The notes: generated by a model not told the origin, from the letters alone. A stretch of 64,000 bases of DNA from Mactra quadrangularis (GCA_025267735.1 CM046296.1:19928464-19992463); one strand, 5' to 3'; counted from the first letter of the stretch, positions 51,991 to 63,032 are shown. Numbers and translations: made by a program.

Positions 51991-53228
51991 CTGTTTTCCA
52001 CTCGACATGTACCGTTAGCCTTTGCTGGAGACCTTTAACAGGGGTCGGGTTTCTCGTCGTTAAACTATCCAGTTCTAAATCAAGAACTAACTTTTAAAGA
52101 CAATCTTGGGACTGACTTTCAAATTCACACAGATGTATATTTGAATTACCATACAAAGAAATCTTGAAATTACTTGACGTATGTCTTAGTGCTGGTGCAT
52201 CACTTAGTACTTGCACAATCTTAATGTATAACAATTATTATCATTTCAGGCAAATGTTTTTTCTACTAGAAGTGAAGCTACATAAGCTTATAAACAAAGA
52301 CTACGCCATTAAGTTTTGTGGCTTCGGTTATGAACAACACATTGGTATGTACTGTATGCATGGAATATTTCATAAATCGACATTACTACATTTACAAACA
52401 GTCTTAAAGACGGTATCGATTTCGAATGGAATATTCTATAAGTTCTGCACATTAACCTTCGGTTTGTTTTCCAATTCGAACAACATGTTCGTGTTTGAGT
52501 CCTCACCCCTTTGCTAGGGTTGTTTTGCATGTCGCAAGTTCGCCATAACCCTTTCCTTAACTTGTTTTCATTCTTTTAAAAACTCATCGACCGAATATGA
52601 CCTTTAGGGCTTGGTCTAAAATTAGCATAAATGTAACATGTTCTTTGAATTTTAGAAGTAAAACCTTTGCGAAAACATTTTACGGGATACAATAAACAGG
52701 ATTACTTCGAGTCCAAATTTCACCAAAATATCAGTAATGGCGCATGCAATTAAGGTTTTCATTAGTTTTAGAGAAAATTGGTGTTTAGCAAAAGTGGAAA
52801 ATACGATTGATTTAATGGCTAAAATAGAGTGAAGTTTACAAAATCGGGACGTAAGAAATAAATTGTAATCATGTTGGTGTAAACTGCGTGCGATATATGG
52901 AGAAAACGTGTCATTGGAAACAATCAAATATATTGTCTTAAAGCAAGTATTAATCATTCTAAGCCTGAAAGCTTTTTATATACCCTCTACATCTCTGATT
53001 GTACGATATTCATTTACTAGTAAAATGTGAAACAGAGTCTAAAATTCTTGACTTTCATGTCAATTTTATTATTCTCAAACGAAACATTGCTACTGTAAAC
53101 AATGACTATAAAATTGTTGCTAGAATTAAGATGTGCTGTGTATATGTAACAGAACATTTTCTAGGAATTGTCGAGGACTTTGTTCCTGCACTTTTATTGC
53201 CATTGCGAAATATATACGTGTTAGTTAG
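51991..53228. other. sequence without a supported gene; one weak exon candidate
   Basis: A plus-strand interval 52250-52345 lies between an acceptor-like TTATCATTTCAG and a donor-like ATTG|GTATGT. It is open in one frame, part of a 117-residue ORF (52164-52517) with no recognised domain. ORFs at 52652-52957 and 52999-53271 are likewise unrecognised. Confidence 0.3.
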
Positions 53229-53870
53229 CAACAAAGGGATAAAGCACTCCAAACTTTTGTTAAAGATATAACAGATGAAAATTTTGATAAACTTAAACAA
53301 CTGAGAAATGCTGCACAATATCTAATAAGTTCAGCTAAAAAATATTATTTACAAAAAATTATAATTGATAATCAAAATGGTTCTAAATCATTATGGAAAG
53401 CTCTTAAAGATCTTGGAATGCCTTCTAAGAAGAGTAGCCAATGTACTCCTGACATAGGACTTGAAATTGATAATGATTTTAATTTCAACAAGTCTGAGGT
53501 AGCCAATCATTTTAATAAGTTTTTTACCACAGTGGCATCAGTTCTTGTTACAAAATTACCTACTGCGCTCGGAAAATATGGCAAATACTTTGTTGCTAGG
53601 TTTTATTAAGACCAAGGTGTTGTTCTAAATAGTTACTATTTTACTTTAATTACTGAAAATAGTGTTTTTAAACATTTAAATAGACTAAGCTCTAGCAAAG
53701 CAACTGGGCTTGATAATATTCCTTGTTGCTTTATCAAAGATGGTGCTTCTGTCATTGCTTGTCCTCTGACTCACATAATTAATTTGTCTTTAATCCAAGG
53801 GATAGTACCTGATGATCTTAAAACTGCCCGGGTTGTACCTATGTATAAGAAACGTCTTATGTTTGCTTAG
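53229..53870 (+). pseudogene. LINE reverse transcriptase relic (truncated, one in-frame stop)
   Basis: One frame reads through the linker and the start of a non-LTR retrotransposon reverse transcriptase. It has QLRNAAQYLISSAKKYY and SLWKALKDLGMPSKKS, then ANHFNKFFTTVAS, then after a TAA (53607-53609) continues in the same frame through SSSKATGLDNIP, LTHIINLSLIQGIVPDDLK and ARVVPMYKK, ending at TAG (53868-53870). The K-A-T-G-x-D-x-I-P motif and the W-K-x-L-x-D-L-G linker are typical of Jockey/CR1-like LINEs. The sequence breaks off just before the N-Y-R-P-(V/I)-S block, so the catalytic F/Y-A-D-D region and the 5' endonuclease are missing. It is a dead fragment of about 214 codons. Confidence 0.85.
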
Positions 53871-54046
53871 AACTGTACACATTTGGATTAATAGGCTCAG
53901 AACAAACTTAACATTGTGGCTGATGCAAAAGAAATTTCAGCAACAATTTTTATGAAAGAGTCCTTGAACTATGGAGTACGCTAGTGCAATATGATAACCA
54001 CTCTCTTCCCACCATAACATTGAGACGATCTTACTAGAATCGAAAT

Positions 54047-54494
54047 CAGTGGCGTAGCAAGGTCTTTTTAATGTGTACGCAAAAATCTTAGGGGTCAAGG
54101 GCATGCCCCGCCCCGAATTTGTTTTTCTGTAGATCATTTCAAGAGCATTTTGGCAACTATTCAAAAAGGGTCTGTATAATTCATTCTGGACACAAATATA
54201 GGAAGACAACATTCATACCAATTATCATTCAATTTTAACCAGCATTTAAAGAGTTATATAGGCTGGAGTCAAAGACAAACAACGAATTTTAAAACCGTAA
54301 ATTCAACTCCCAAAAGGCATCGCAAGTCCCATTGAAACATAACTTGACATAAGGTTAGTAAAATAACGATCAAGCAGTTTTGTTTCACACACCCCTACCC
54401 CCTCAGGCGAAAGATTTTTTTACATTTTTTGGCGTTTGTATTTTTACGATTTTCAGGTCCAACTGAACTCTGCGTACTGGTAGCTACGCGCCTG
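54047..54494 (+). mobile_element. hAT-like non-autonomous element, copy 1 (~448 bp)
   Basis: The left end is CAGTGGCGTAGCAAGGTC and the right end GGTAGCTACGCGCCTG, an inverted CAG(T/G)GGCGTAGC terminus of the type known from hAT-like elements. The interior matches 56223-56633 in the same orientation along its whole length: TTTTTAATGTGTA, GAATTTGTTTTTCTGTAGAT, CAAAGACAAACAACGAAT, AACTTGACATAAGGTTAGT. No 8-bp target duplication could be confirmed. The minus-strand ORF at 53937-54212 overlaps it and is not supported. Confidence 0.75.
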
Positions 54495-54848
54495 CCTACA
54501 ATCAGTGTTGAATTTGTTTAGTCCAAGGGAAAGTAGTTTAATGTACTCGGAGAATTGCAAGTTTTGTACAGTAGATTTGTTATAGCATAACATAATTACA
54601 AAATTAATGAATGAGAAAACTTTATGATAACTTGAAGTTAAATGCTTTTGTTTGTTACCAAACTTGTCCGTTTTAAAAAGAATGGTTTAACATGGCTCAT
54701 CGTACTACTTTTTAATTGGTATAAACACAATCAATGTTGATAGTAGAGAAAGTGAGTTTAAAGTTTTGCTACAGATACCTGTGCTTGTGTTGTTTAGTAT
54801 TTCAAAATATCACACTTCAGTTAAAGTTTCTTGTTTGCTTTATTTCAG
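54495..54848 (+). other. probable intron ahead of the terminal exon
   Basis: AT-rich sequence ending in a pyrimidine-rich acceptor (TTGTTTGCTTTATTTCAG). No exon recognised within it. Confidence 0.35.
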
Positions 54849-54950
54849 AATGATGTGATCAGAAGTATTCATCGACTCGATGACATCGAGCATATCAAAT
54901 TGGTGAATGTAAAACTATTGATATCAGCAGTAGAAGAATCAACGCAATGA
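54849..54950 (+). CDS. probable terminal coding exon, unknown protein
   Basis: After a strong acceptor (CTTTATTTCAG, ending 54848) the frame is open for 33 codons, then TGA at 54948-54950. It reads NDVIRSIHRLDDIEHIK then LVNVKLLISAVEESTQ, a charged and aliphatic mix unlike the AT-rich chance ORFs nearby. A 3' UTR-like stretch follows, with the variant polyadenylation signal ATTAAA (55113-55118) and then a GT-rich run (GTGTTGTTGTTTT), as expected near a cleavage site. It begins in phase 0, so upstream exons must end in phase 0; none was identified confidently. Product unknown. It would be transcribed away from the Ig gene. Confidence 0.4.
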   Translation, partial: NDVIRSIHRLDDIEHIKLVNVKLLISAVEESTQ

Positions 54951-55140
54951 ATTTTATGTACAGTTGGCCCATTTTTTTAGCAAGTCGTCTCGGACTTTAT
55001 GTCCTTGAGATGATTGTCCAATTTTGTTTACTTGTTATAATTTGGTCCTCTGATATTTAACAAGTCGTCTCGGACTCCTTGTCCTTGAGATGTTTGTTGT
55101 CCAAGTAGATTTATTAAATTGTGTTGTTGTTTTATTATTC
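54951..55140 (+). repeat. 80-bp tandem duplication in the presumed 3' UTR
   Basis: CAAGTCGTCTCGGACT occurs at 54981 and 55061, each followed by TGTCCTTGAGATG. The preceding TTGG(C/T)CC phrases match as well, so one ~80-bp unit has been duplicated. The repeat contains a short inverted GGAC/GTCC pair. It could be an RNA structural element, or simply a local duplication. Confidence 0.6.
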
Positions 55141-55209
55141 AAAAGAATTTAATACTTTACTAAAAAAATGGATACGAAATTTATTGGGTACCAATTGAAA
55201 TGCAAGGAT

Positions 55210-55765
55210 TTGTCGCTAAATATTTTGGGATTCGTCCCCAATATTTTTCGCAACCAATTTTTTCTCGGTTACGATAAGTTTGGGGACGAATCAATTTGTA
55301 AACAGATTCGTCCCGAATATTTTTCGTAGCCAATGATTTTCCTGGTACGAAAAGTTTGGGAACGAATCAAAAAGTAAACAAACATTCGTCCCCAATACTT
55401 TTCGTGACCAACTTTATAGGGGTACGAAAAGTTTGGGGACAAATCGAAATGTAAACAAAGATTCGTCCCCAATACTCTTCGTAATCAACGTTTTTGGGTA
55501 CGAAAAGTTTGAGGACGAATCTAGATGTAAAAAAAGATTCGTCCCGAATACTTTTCGTAACCAACTTTTTTTAGGGTACGAAAATTCGTCCCCAATATTT
55601 TTCGTAACCAACTATTTTCCTAGTACGAAAAGTTTAAGGACGAATCAAAATGTAAACAAAGATTCGTCCCCAAAATTTTTTGTAACCAACTTTTTTCGGG
55701 GTACGAAAGTTTGAGGACGAATAAATGTAAACAAAGATTCGTACCTTTTATTTTTCGTAACCAAA
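55210..55765. repeat. tandem array of ~75-bp palindromic units (about 7)
   Basis: Each unit alternates a forward block (GGTACGAAAAGTTTGGGGAC, then GAATC) with its inverted form (GATTCGTCCCCAATACTTTT, then CGTAACC), separated by short AAATGTAAACAAA and AACTTTTTT spacers. One unit (about 55576-55612) lacks the forward arm. Because every unit is itself a hairpin, several overlapping ORFs appear on both strands (for example 55269-55611 minus, 55433-55714 plus). These are repeat artefacts. Confidence 0.85.
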
Positions 55766-55898
55766 TAGAGTAAAATTCAACTTTTTATATAGATTAAAAA
55801 TCCAAGTCAACTTTTCCATAGACTAAATTTCTTTCAGTATCCATATTTTAAAATTCCACTTTTTCCATAGACTAGAAATTCACTCTTTCCATGAACTA

Positions 55899-56135
55899 GC
55901 GGGACATACTTTCGTGGAGCTTGGTCATGAAGTTATTTCTACTGCCATTGTCCCTCATACCAATGATTCTTTATTAAGTAAGGCAGCTGTCAGTCGCTGA
56001 CGAAAGCATGTGCTTAGTAGTTGATTAACATCTAAATCTAGAGATTTAGCTTTTCCAGGAAGAGTGAGTAGATTGACTGACCGCCGTTATGTGAGCTATA
56101 CAATGTGTTGCTACGGCATTTAACCTAACAAAAGC
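55899..56135 (+). mobile_element. SINE family A, 5'-truncated copy
   Basis: It begins in the tRNA/body junction (GGGACATACTTTCGTGGAGC), runs through TTGGTCATGAAGTTATTTCT, TGACGAAAGCATGTGCTTAG and TCTAGAGATTTAGC, and ends with AATGTGTTGCTACGGCATTT then AACCTAACAAAAGC. It matches 40202-40505 in order and orientation. It is preceded by short diverged CTTTTTCCATAGACTAG-type repeats (about 55795-55898). Confidence 0.75.
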
Positions 56136-56222
56136 ATAACAAAAGCAAAATCGAGCGATTTTTGTCAATTTTTAAGTCCAAAAGCTTAAATGAGTTGTAA
56201 AGAGTGTATATATTATGACCAT

Positions 56223-56633
56223 CAGGGGCGTAGCAAGGGCTTTTTAATGTGTATGCAGAATTCTAGGGGGTAAAGGGCATCCCCTCCCGAATTTGTTTTT
56301 CTGTAGATCATCTCAAGAGCCATTAGGCAACTATTAAAAAAGAGTTTGTATAATTCATTCTGGGCCACATATAGGATGACATTTATATCAATTATCATTC
56401 ATTTCCAACCGTTCAAAGAATTATTTAGTCAGGAGTCAAAGACAAACAACGAATCTAAACTCGACCCCAAAAGGCAAGTCCCATTGAAACGTAACTTGAC
56501 ATAAGGTTAGTGAAATAACGAGCAGTTTTTGTTTTACCTACCTCTTCGCATTTTTTGGCGTTTGTATTTTTACGATTTTCTGAACCAATGTGTACGCAGC
56601 TACGTACTCTGCGTACTGGTAGCTACGCGCCTG
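56223..56633 (+). mobile_element. hAT-like non-autonomous element, copy 2 (~411 bp)
   Basis: The left end is CAGGGGCGTAGCAAGGGC and the right end GGTAGCTACGCGCCTG. It is the same element as 54047-54494, same orientation, with small deletions and a short duplicated CTACGTACTCTGCGTAC patch near the right end. No clear target duplication. Confidence 0.75.
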
Positions 56634-58815
56634 GAAATTTCCAAGGTTTTGATTAGGTTTAATGATAGGCCACGTTCAGAGACATACAGAATAAATACAT
56701 GCCATTAGAATAAACTTTAAATGCTAATAAATAGTACATTGTACTTGGACCTCTTATATATTTGCAATCAAACTTGGAAACGAGTGAACATTTCAAAATT
56801 GGCCAACACAACTGCCCATTTAATGGTTACCATTCCTCTAAAATATTGACTGTTGAGCATGACCGTAGGAACAGGGGGCTGGGACTAGGGACGCTTAGTC
56901 CCCCATAATTTTGATAGTACAAATGTAATGCCATTTTGACTACACCAGATTTTAAAATGTTTTCATTCATATTCGACAAATCTGCCCTATAAATAGCACC
57001 CTTCTTCAAAAGGAAAACTTAAAAACTGTTTCCAGCAAATCTGCCATCCAAAAATATTTTGCACCTCTCTCCAGAATGAATAAACTACGAAAATGTTTCT
57101 AGCAGTCCTGTTCCCGGGATACTCTCTTTAACCAGGACAGACAAATTGGTATATATATGTATGGTATATTTTAAGAATAATTTAAGGTAGTTAACACCAA
57201 TATATCAAATCTTTCTCATTTAGCCACGGTGGGCGTTACTTAGAACAAGTAGGCGTCGCTTAATTGCCTGCTTAAGCAGTTAATTAATTTTAACTCAACA
57301 AAACTGGTTTTTACATATCAGCAGTTTTAAAACCTGCACCGTCTTGAAACAAGCTATTAAGATTTTTTCTTGGATGAATAATTCAAAGTGACATTCAAGC
57401 TTTGGTTAAGTTTTTGATTTTTGTGGCGGTAACTGTTTCCAGAATTAGTTTAAGAAAATTGGGATAGTTGAACAAATGAGTTCTTCTCGCTTTTATTATG
57501 ATTGCTACCAGTCTGGTTAAATGTACCCAAAGTCTTTCCAAAGAGCTCAAAGCAAAGGCTTGCTCTAAAAGACGATATATTTTTCATTTATTTCACTGGT
57601 CCATTTACACGTATGCGGGCCCATTGACAATTGTCTCAGTACCAGTAATGACAAAATTGGACAACCATTCCGCGGGCACGTACTATGAAGAAGGACCGTG
57701 ATCATATAAATTAATTCCTTGATCTTGTTTCAGTGTGAATACTTTCTAGGTACACGCTTGAATCATTTAAAATTAGAGAAAATTCTAGCACGTCATTGGT
57801 CAAATCGAGAGCGTATGCCTACTCGGTAGTAAAAGCAATGCCGTGTGGTACTAGGTACCAAAAGGTAGCGATGGTTTAGTAGCAGTTGGAATTCCTCGGT
57901 CATTTTCTTGAAGAGATTTTCAAAAAAAAAATGAAGAAATTTAATTCAACATGTTATACGCATAGCAACACCTTCGTTGCCTAGTAATGTTTATAGCTCT
58001 TGGAATATTACAGAGAAATAAGACGCGTGAGTTGTTTCTACTTTAAGGAAAAAGGCGACCAAGACATTTCCCAGTACACAGGCATCTATTCATTGCATAT
58101 TAAACTTCTATGAAAACCTTTTCATTCAACCTTTTGTCTAAATTGATAGATTGAAAACACGTTTCATCACGTTTTGTTCGAGGATGAACGAGATCTTAAT
58201 TGGCCAATCATCGTGTCTCGAATGATATCAATTTTTACTATCATTAGAAATTCTCATATTAAAAGCAAATATTTAAAATGCAATTTGTCAGTTTCAAATT
58301 TGAATAGCTTCAAAATAGAATGAAAAAGGTTTTGATGAAGGGAGACACCCGCTAGGGGGTAATTTATCAAAATGAGAGGCGAGTAAAAACTATTTCAAAA
58401 ACAAACTGGTCGATACGTCACTGCTTGTGAATGACTAAAATATGTAATACCATAGTTGAGTTTATAGTAATATCGCGTAATGAATTCAAAATGGGACGAT
58501 GAGTAAATGTGTTATTGTATAGTACATTTCTAGTCAAGGCCTTATATCATTTCATAAAAATCCCGACCACAATGTCGATTTTCGTAAAATTGCCAGCTCA
58601 TGATTTAATAGGATAAGATAGCGATGGTTAGATTTGCTTGTGTTGCTATTTGGTGTTTAGTCGGTAGCTTTAATATATATTTAGCTCAATCGTGAAATAA
58701 GTTCTTTCAACTTAGATTAATCACTCTCCAGTGGTCTCCTGATCGCTCAATTGGGCATACTGAGTCGTTAGGATAATTGTCTTACCTAAGAAAACAACGC
58801 GATGAGTTTTAATTG
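56634..58815. other. sequence without a recognised gene
   Basis: Includes the ORFs at 56827-57009 (minus) and 57498-57701 (plus), which have no recognised domain or splice context. Around 58630-58740 there are faint traces of the SINE family A body (TAGCTCAATCGTGAAATAAG). Confidence 0.4.
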
Positions 58816-58890
58816 TAATTCGAACCAATTCGAATTTGGGATACGATAATCACCAGTTCAACGTCGTAACCACGCGACCACGAACATCCG
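58816..58890 (-). mobile_element. tRNA-Ser/Leu-like SINE head or tRNA pseudogene
   Basis: The minus strand reads GTGGTCGCGTGGTTACGACG (class II tRNA-type A box) then, about 40 bp on, GAATTGGTTCGAATTACAA (B box GGTTCGAATTA). The copy at 63614-63689 aligns along its length, so a dispersed family is more likely than a single tRNA gene. Confidence 0.5.
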
Positions 58891-61403
58891 GTCAGTGTAG
58901 AACGTTTGAGTGTCAACCAGAGGTTCGTGCCTTCGATTCCCAAAAAAAAAAAGTCATGTAGTTGTGGAGTTTGGTTATAACAGCTTTTAAATTCATTTAT
59001 TTACGGCTTAGAATCCTGCATCACCACAGACCATATTTCTTGAATTGCCACACTATACGTACAAACGTACGTGAGGAATGAAAATAAATTTCTTACAATA
59101 AAATGGAATTAATAACATACTGCGAACATTATCAACAATTATGAACTATTTTTTGTAATATTTTAGACAGATACTGTTTAGGTTAAGTTAATATTGTTTC
59201 ATAAGGCGAAGGTTAAGATCCTCTCTGCCTCGCAACAACAAAAACCTGTCTCCAAAAATGTTTCCCTTTAAATTTTACAAATTGAACAGAAATTGTTTTT
59301 TTATATTTTTTCTTTAAACATGATTAATCAGTTGTAAAAAAAACAATGACCCAATTGTTTGGTTATTTGTTTTTCTTAGAAAGTTAAGCTAGAAACAAAG
59401 TCTGAAAGCTAAGAAATCATTTAGAATGTCACTCACTTCCATTCACATGCTTTCAATAGATTTCCCCTGAGTCGGTGTCTTTCATCTTCAAATACTGTTA
59501 AGTTCCAGTATTCTTCAAAAGGTTTTAAACTCAGAATATTCAATATAAAGTCTTAGATAACAGCGTAATGAACCTAATTGGTTTTGCGTTTTGGAAAATT
59601 ATTGCCCGGATGTGGTCACGTGATAGATCTTATCTGCGCGCGCATCGTTTAAACTCGACATGTTTATCATTGAAAAACTACGGCACCATGGGACAGAAAA
59701 TGCCTACTTTTGTTGATTTTGTTAAGAATATTCAATTATCAACCGTATTTTTTATAATCCTGGAAGAATATTGACTGTATAGACACGTGTTATGACATTA
59801 AATGATCCAAACATATGCCATCGGTATGTTATCGTACTGAAACCTCACTAAACATAATATTTCAATAAAACCATGAGTACAATAAATGATAACTTTATTT
59901 GAAATAATCAAATAATAACTACTACTGTTAATTGAATAACTGAATGTAATTATTAAAACCAAGGATGTAACAGAAAAATATACAAACAGAGAACCGGAGA
60001 AAAATATATGAATCACACTCAAGTCAATTCATGGTTCCAAGCACATGCGTAATAAGGAATGCAAATTTGTACAAATTAATTTTTTTAATGATTTCTTTGA
60101 AACGAAAGTTTTTGAGATAATATTTTATTGCATATAAGTACATACTGTGTTATAATGTCATTAATTTACAATACAAATTCTGCAAATAGGTTCAACCAAA
60201 CGCTATATTTTACTAGATCTTCAAGGGCCCGTCTATTTCATAACCCCACTTATACAATGTTTTTTAAAGAAGGAACTATACTAAATATTAAAGTAAACAC
60301 TTGGCAACTAATACCTTTCCGTTTATTTTTTATTGTTAACGTTGTTTATGCGCACTTTTTAAAAGGTCATGCATGCGTCTTATGCACTTTTTAACAAACT
60401 TTTCTAGACAGTTTTCTTTATCAGTACTCGCCTACCCATTCACAACGAGCCAACAACTTCTTCTTCTAGATAACACAATCGTTGTGAAGAGCCAAATTGC
60501 AATGTATATGTATGCTAAAACTTGGAAAGTTCCAAAATTAAGAATTGTGCCAAATCATGCATTTTGTTTATCATTCTAAAGCGTAGCATGCATACATTAC
60601 ATTTAAGCCATTGAATGTGGCCATTGAATATTCATCTTTGTATCACAGTTTATATTTATTTTTTACTTACCTTTAATGTCTAATACATGTGTGTGTAACA
60701 TGAAATAATTACTATACTTGTATATATCATTTTGACAAGTTTGATCTGTAAGACCAATATCATAGAGCGCTATCAGCGCTTTAATTTATACTTGTATTGT
60801 AGACATCAATTAATACATTTAAAATTACATCGTGGGTTATATACTGCACGGGTGACCGTATCAAAATGAAATGACCCTGCTACTATCGAATTATGCTACC
60901 TACAATGTACGTACATGTATATAATATAACGATATAAAAACGAGTCTGAAACATATAAGGAAAAATGCCACTGGGGGTTTTAAGGGGATATTCTTATTAA
61001 CGATCTGTACATCCACATGTGATATGCTGTGTAATTATAAACTCATGTGTGACAATGAAGTCTCATACAGAATTTTGTAGGTGTGGCTACAATCAGCGCC
61101 AATTTAAATTGTATATTATTTCTCAATGTATAATAAATACTGATATTCACGCCTCTACATAACTGTATGTGACTATGGGTCGTTGACTTATCACATACTT
61201 GTTTGTTTATATCATATTCCTTGTATTTATTTATATTATCCTTATATTTTCAGTAAGCCTAGAAAAGACAAGCTAGAAGAACTATAAGCACGAAGCACAA
61301 AACTTCGACGACCGTCTGTATTTTATCTGCTATGACTGCAACAGAGACTGCCACACCAGTATCGGACTACACAGTCATGGGAGACATTGTTCTCACTGAA
61401 TTC
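58891..61403. other. sequence without a recognised gene
   Basis: AT-rich, with chance ORFs at 59568-59774, 59798-60022, 60128-60394 and 60373-60579. Near 59613-59645 a palindromic GTCACGTGAT E-box precedes CTGCGCGCGCATCG, which may be regulatory. A short palindrome TGTACGTACA lies near 60907. Confidence 0.4.
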
Positions 61404-61684
61404 TGATCGTGTCATTTAAAATATCGCTTCGCAAATGCATCCGTCGTATTGAATTTTCGCGATGTCACCTCGCAGTGTCGAGGTCTGTATATGTGACCAT
61501 CGCGTCGCACGACAATGCGATACGACGGACGACTATGCGATGCATCATTGGTAAAAAGTCGCGTTTTTTGTAGTCGAAATTACATTGGTATGTCGTTTGG
61601 CATTGTCGCCCTTCGTTTGAGAATTTCGCGATGTCATTTTGCATTGTCGTGCGTCGCGACGGTGACATTTAAATGACACGATCA
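61404..61684. mobile_element. CpG-rich MITE (~281 bp) with TGATCGTGTCATTTAAA ends
   Basis: The left end TGATCGTGTCATTTAAA and right end TTTAAATGACACGATCA are perfect inverted repeats of 17 bp. The interior is strikingly CpG-rich for this region (repeated GCGATGTCA, CGCATTGTCG, GTCGTGCGTCGCGAC phrases) and partly palindromic. The minus-strand ORF at 61465-61668 is contained in it and is not supported as a gene. Confidence 0.8.
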
Positions 61685-61974
61685 TTAATCTGTATGTTCC
61701 AGCATTTCCCAACACAATCCATCGTCTTCAGAGACGGACGGAGGCCAATGATGATATTTCTGAATTTTGGCTGAATAACTGTTGTCTATCATACATTTTT
61801 ATATTCGCTGATTTATGTGTTCAACGATAACTAAAGTCATGCAATGTTTATTTCTGTTGCTTTTAAGCCATGTTTTGACGGTCAGTCATCTTACTCACTA
61901 TCCATGGATAGGTCTCAATCTTTGGACCTAGCCTCTTTTACTTAGTACTAAACACATACCCCACCCTGTTCTAG
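61685..61974. other. sequence without a recognised gene
   Basis: Possibly the diverged 3' part of the minus-strand SINE described next; not clear enough to assign. Confidence 0.3.
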
Positions 61975-62129
61975 ACATAATGTACTACTTGATTCAAAGG
62001 TAGGCGGAACAATGGTCGTAGAAAATATTTCATGACATGACTTTACGAAGGCATGTAGGTCGCGGCCGGAAATCGAACTAACGAGTCTGAGTTCGTAGTC
62101 AAGATCCTACCAACTGAATAATAACGGAG
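61975..62129 (-). mobile_element. SINE family A copy, minus strand
   Basis: The tRNA-like head on the minus strand reads TATTCAGTTGGTAGGATC (A box) and CGTTAGTTCGATTTCCGGC (B box AGTTCGATTTCC). It is followed by AGTCATGTCATGAAATATTT and TCTACGACCATTGTTCCGCC, corresponding to the family A body block TTGGTCATGAAATAATTTCT. The 3' end is not distinct. Confidence 0.6.
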
Positions 62130-62763
62130 TGTGTCTTCAATGATAACTAAAGACAAAACTGAGTTTAATTGCATGACTTTGCAGAAAAATATGCATATTT
62201 CACATTAACTTCATTATAATCACTCTGTTGATTATGATGAGCAAATAATGAGCATTCTGTTTTAATGAACTTGTTAATGAGGTGAGCATGTATGCATATT
62301 CTAACTCATGTATTATTTCTGAGTTATGAATAATTTGTTTTCAGAAAGTTTATTTTCTTTTAGTAGAGGGGGGCAGTCTAATGTGTTGTTGTTGTTTTTT
62401 ACAAGAGAGAGGCCGCCGAAAAGAGCATTTAAATTCCATCTTCAATGATCTTACTTGTCCGTATCCTGATGGATCCACATGCATAACTGATACACGTTTT
62501 AGTGATAAGCAAAAGTAATACACGAGCAAACTTTAATTAAAGCTATTGAGGCTCATATTTAGGACAAATATTTCCACAACACAGAAGAAACTAGCTGCAT
62601 CCTAATGCCGATACATAACGTAAAGTAGTTTTCCATATATTGTATCGTATCTAAACCTTATCGCAAAATTTACTTATTTAAGGGAAACAACTCTTACAAG
62701 CATAAGTCAACATAAGCAAGTATTACCTCCCTTTAAGTGTCATATGCGCTTCTATTTATATAT
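62130..62763. other. sequence without a recognised gene
   Basis: AT-rich spacer with no supported features. Confidence 0.4.
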
Positions 62764-63032
62764 TTTTTTATTCATATTTATTGGAGTTTATTGGAGAATT
62801 TATGTCATTTTACGGCGTCCAGCGCGCCTAACCTAGCATTGTCTATAACCAGTACTCACCTACCCTTCCACATGGCCGGAAACTTCTCCATATTATCTTA
62901 TCAATGGAGGAAAATCGACATTATTGTCAAATTTTCATGGAAGGGTATAACCTCCCCGGGTGGGATTCGAACCTGCACCCCCTCGGGCACGAGATTCCAA
63001 ATCCCGGCGCGCTACCAACTGCGCTATCGACC
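62764..63032 (-). mobile_element. SINE family B, full-length tRNA-derived copy
   Basis: The minus strand starts GGTCGATAGCGCAGTTGGTA with a perfect A box (TAGCGCAGTTGG). A perfect B box (GGTTCGAATCC) lies about 45 bp later. The body is GTGGAAGGGTAGGTGAGTAC, ATAGACAATGCTAGGTTAGG, GCGCTGGACGCCGTAAAATG, and the copy ends in a CTCCAATAAATA-type tail. The copies at 10034 and 32466 lack the head, so this copy defines the family. Intact A and B boxes suggest it is the youngest here. The plus-strand ORF 62737-63069 is an antisense artefact. Confidence 0.85.

Noticed and set aside
52164..52517. 117-codon plus-strand ORF
   Set aside because: No recognised domain; the acceptor/donor pair inside it is suggestive only, so it is noted but not called.
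55269..55714. Four overlapping ORFs on both strands with similar residues
   Set aside because: Frames of the palindromic tandem array.
61465..61668. 67-codon minus-strand ORF
   Set aside because: Contained in the CpG-rich MITE.
62951..63032. Functional tRNA gene (minus strand)
   Set aside because: Perfect A and B boxes but poor T-stem and acceptor pairing, and it is fused to the SINE family B body.
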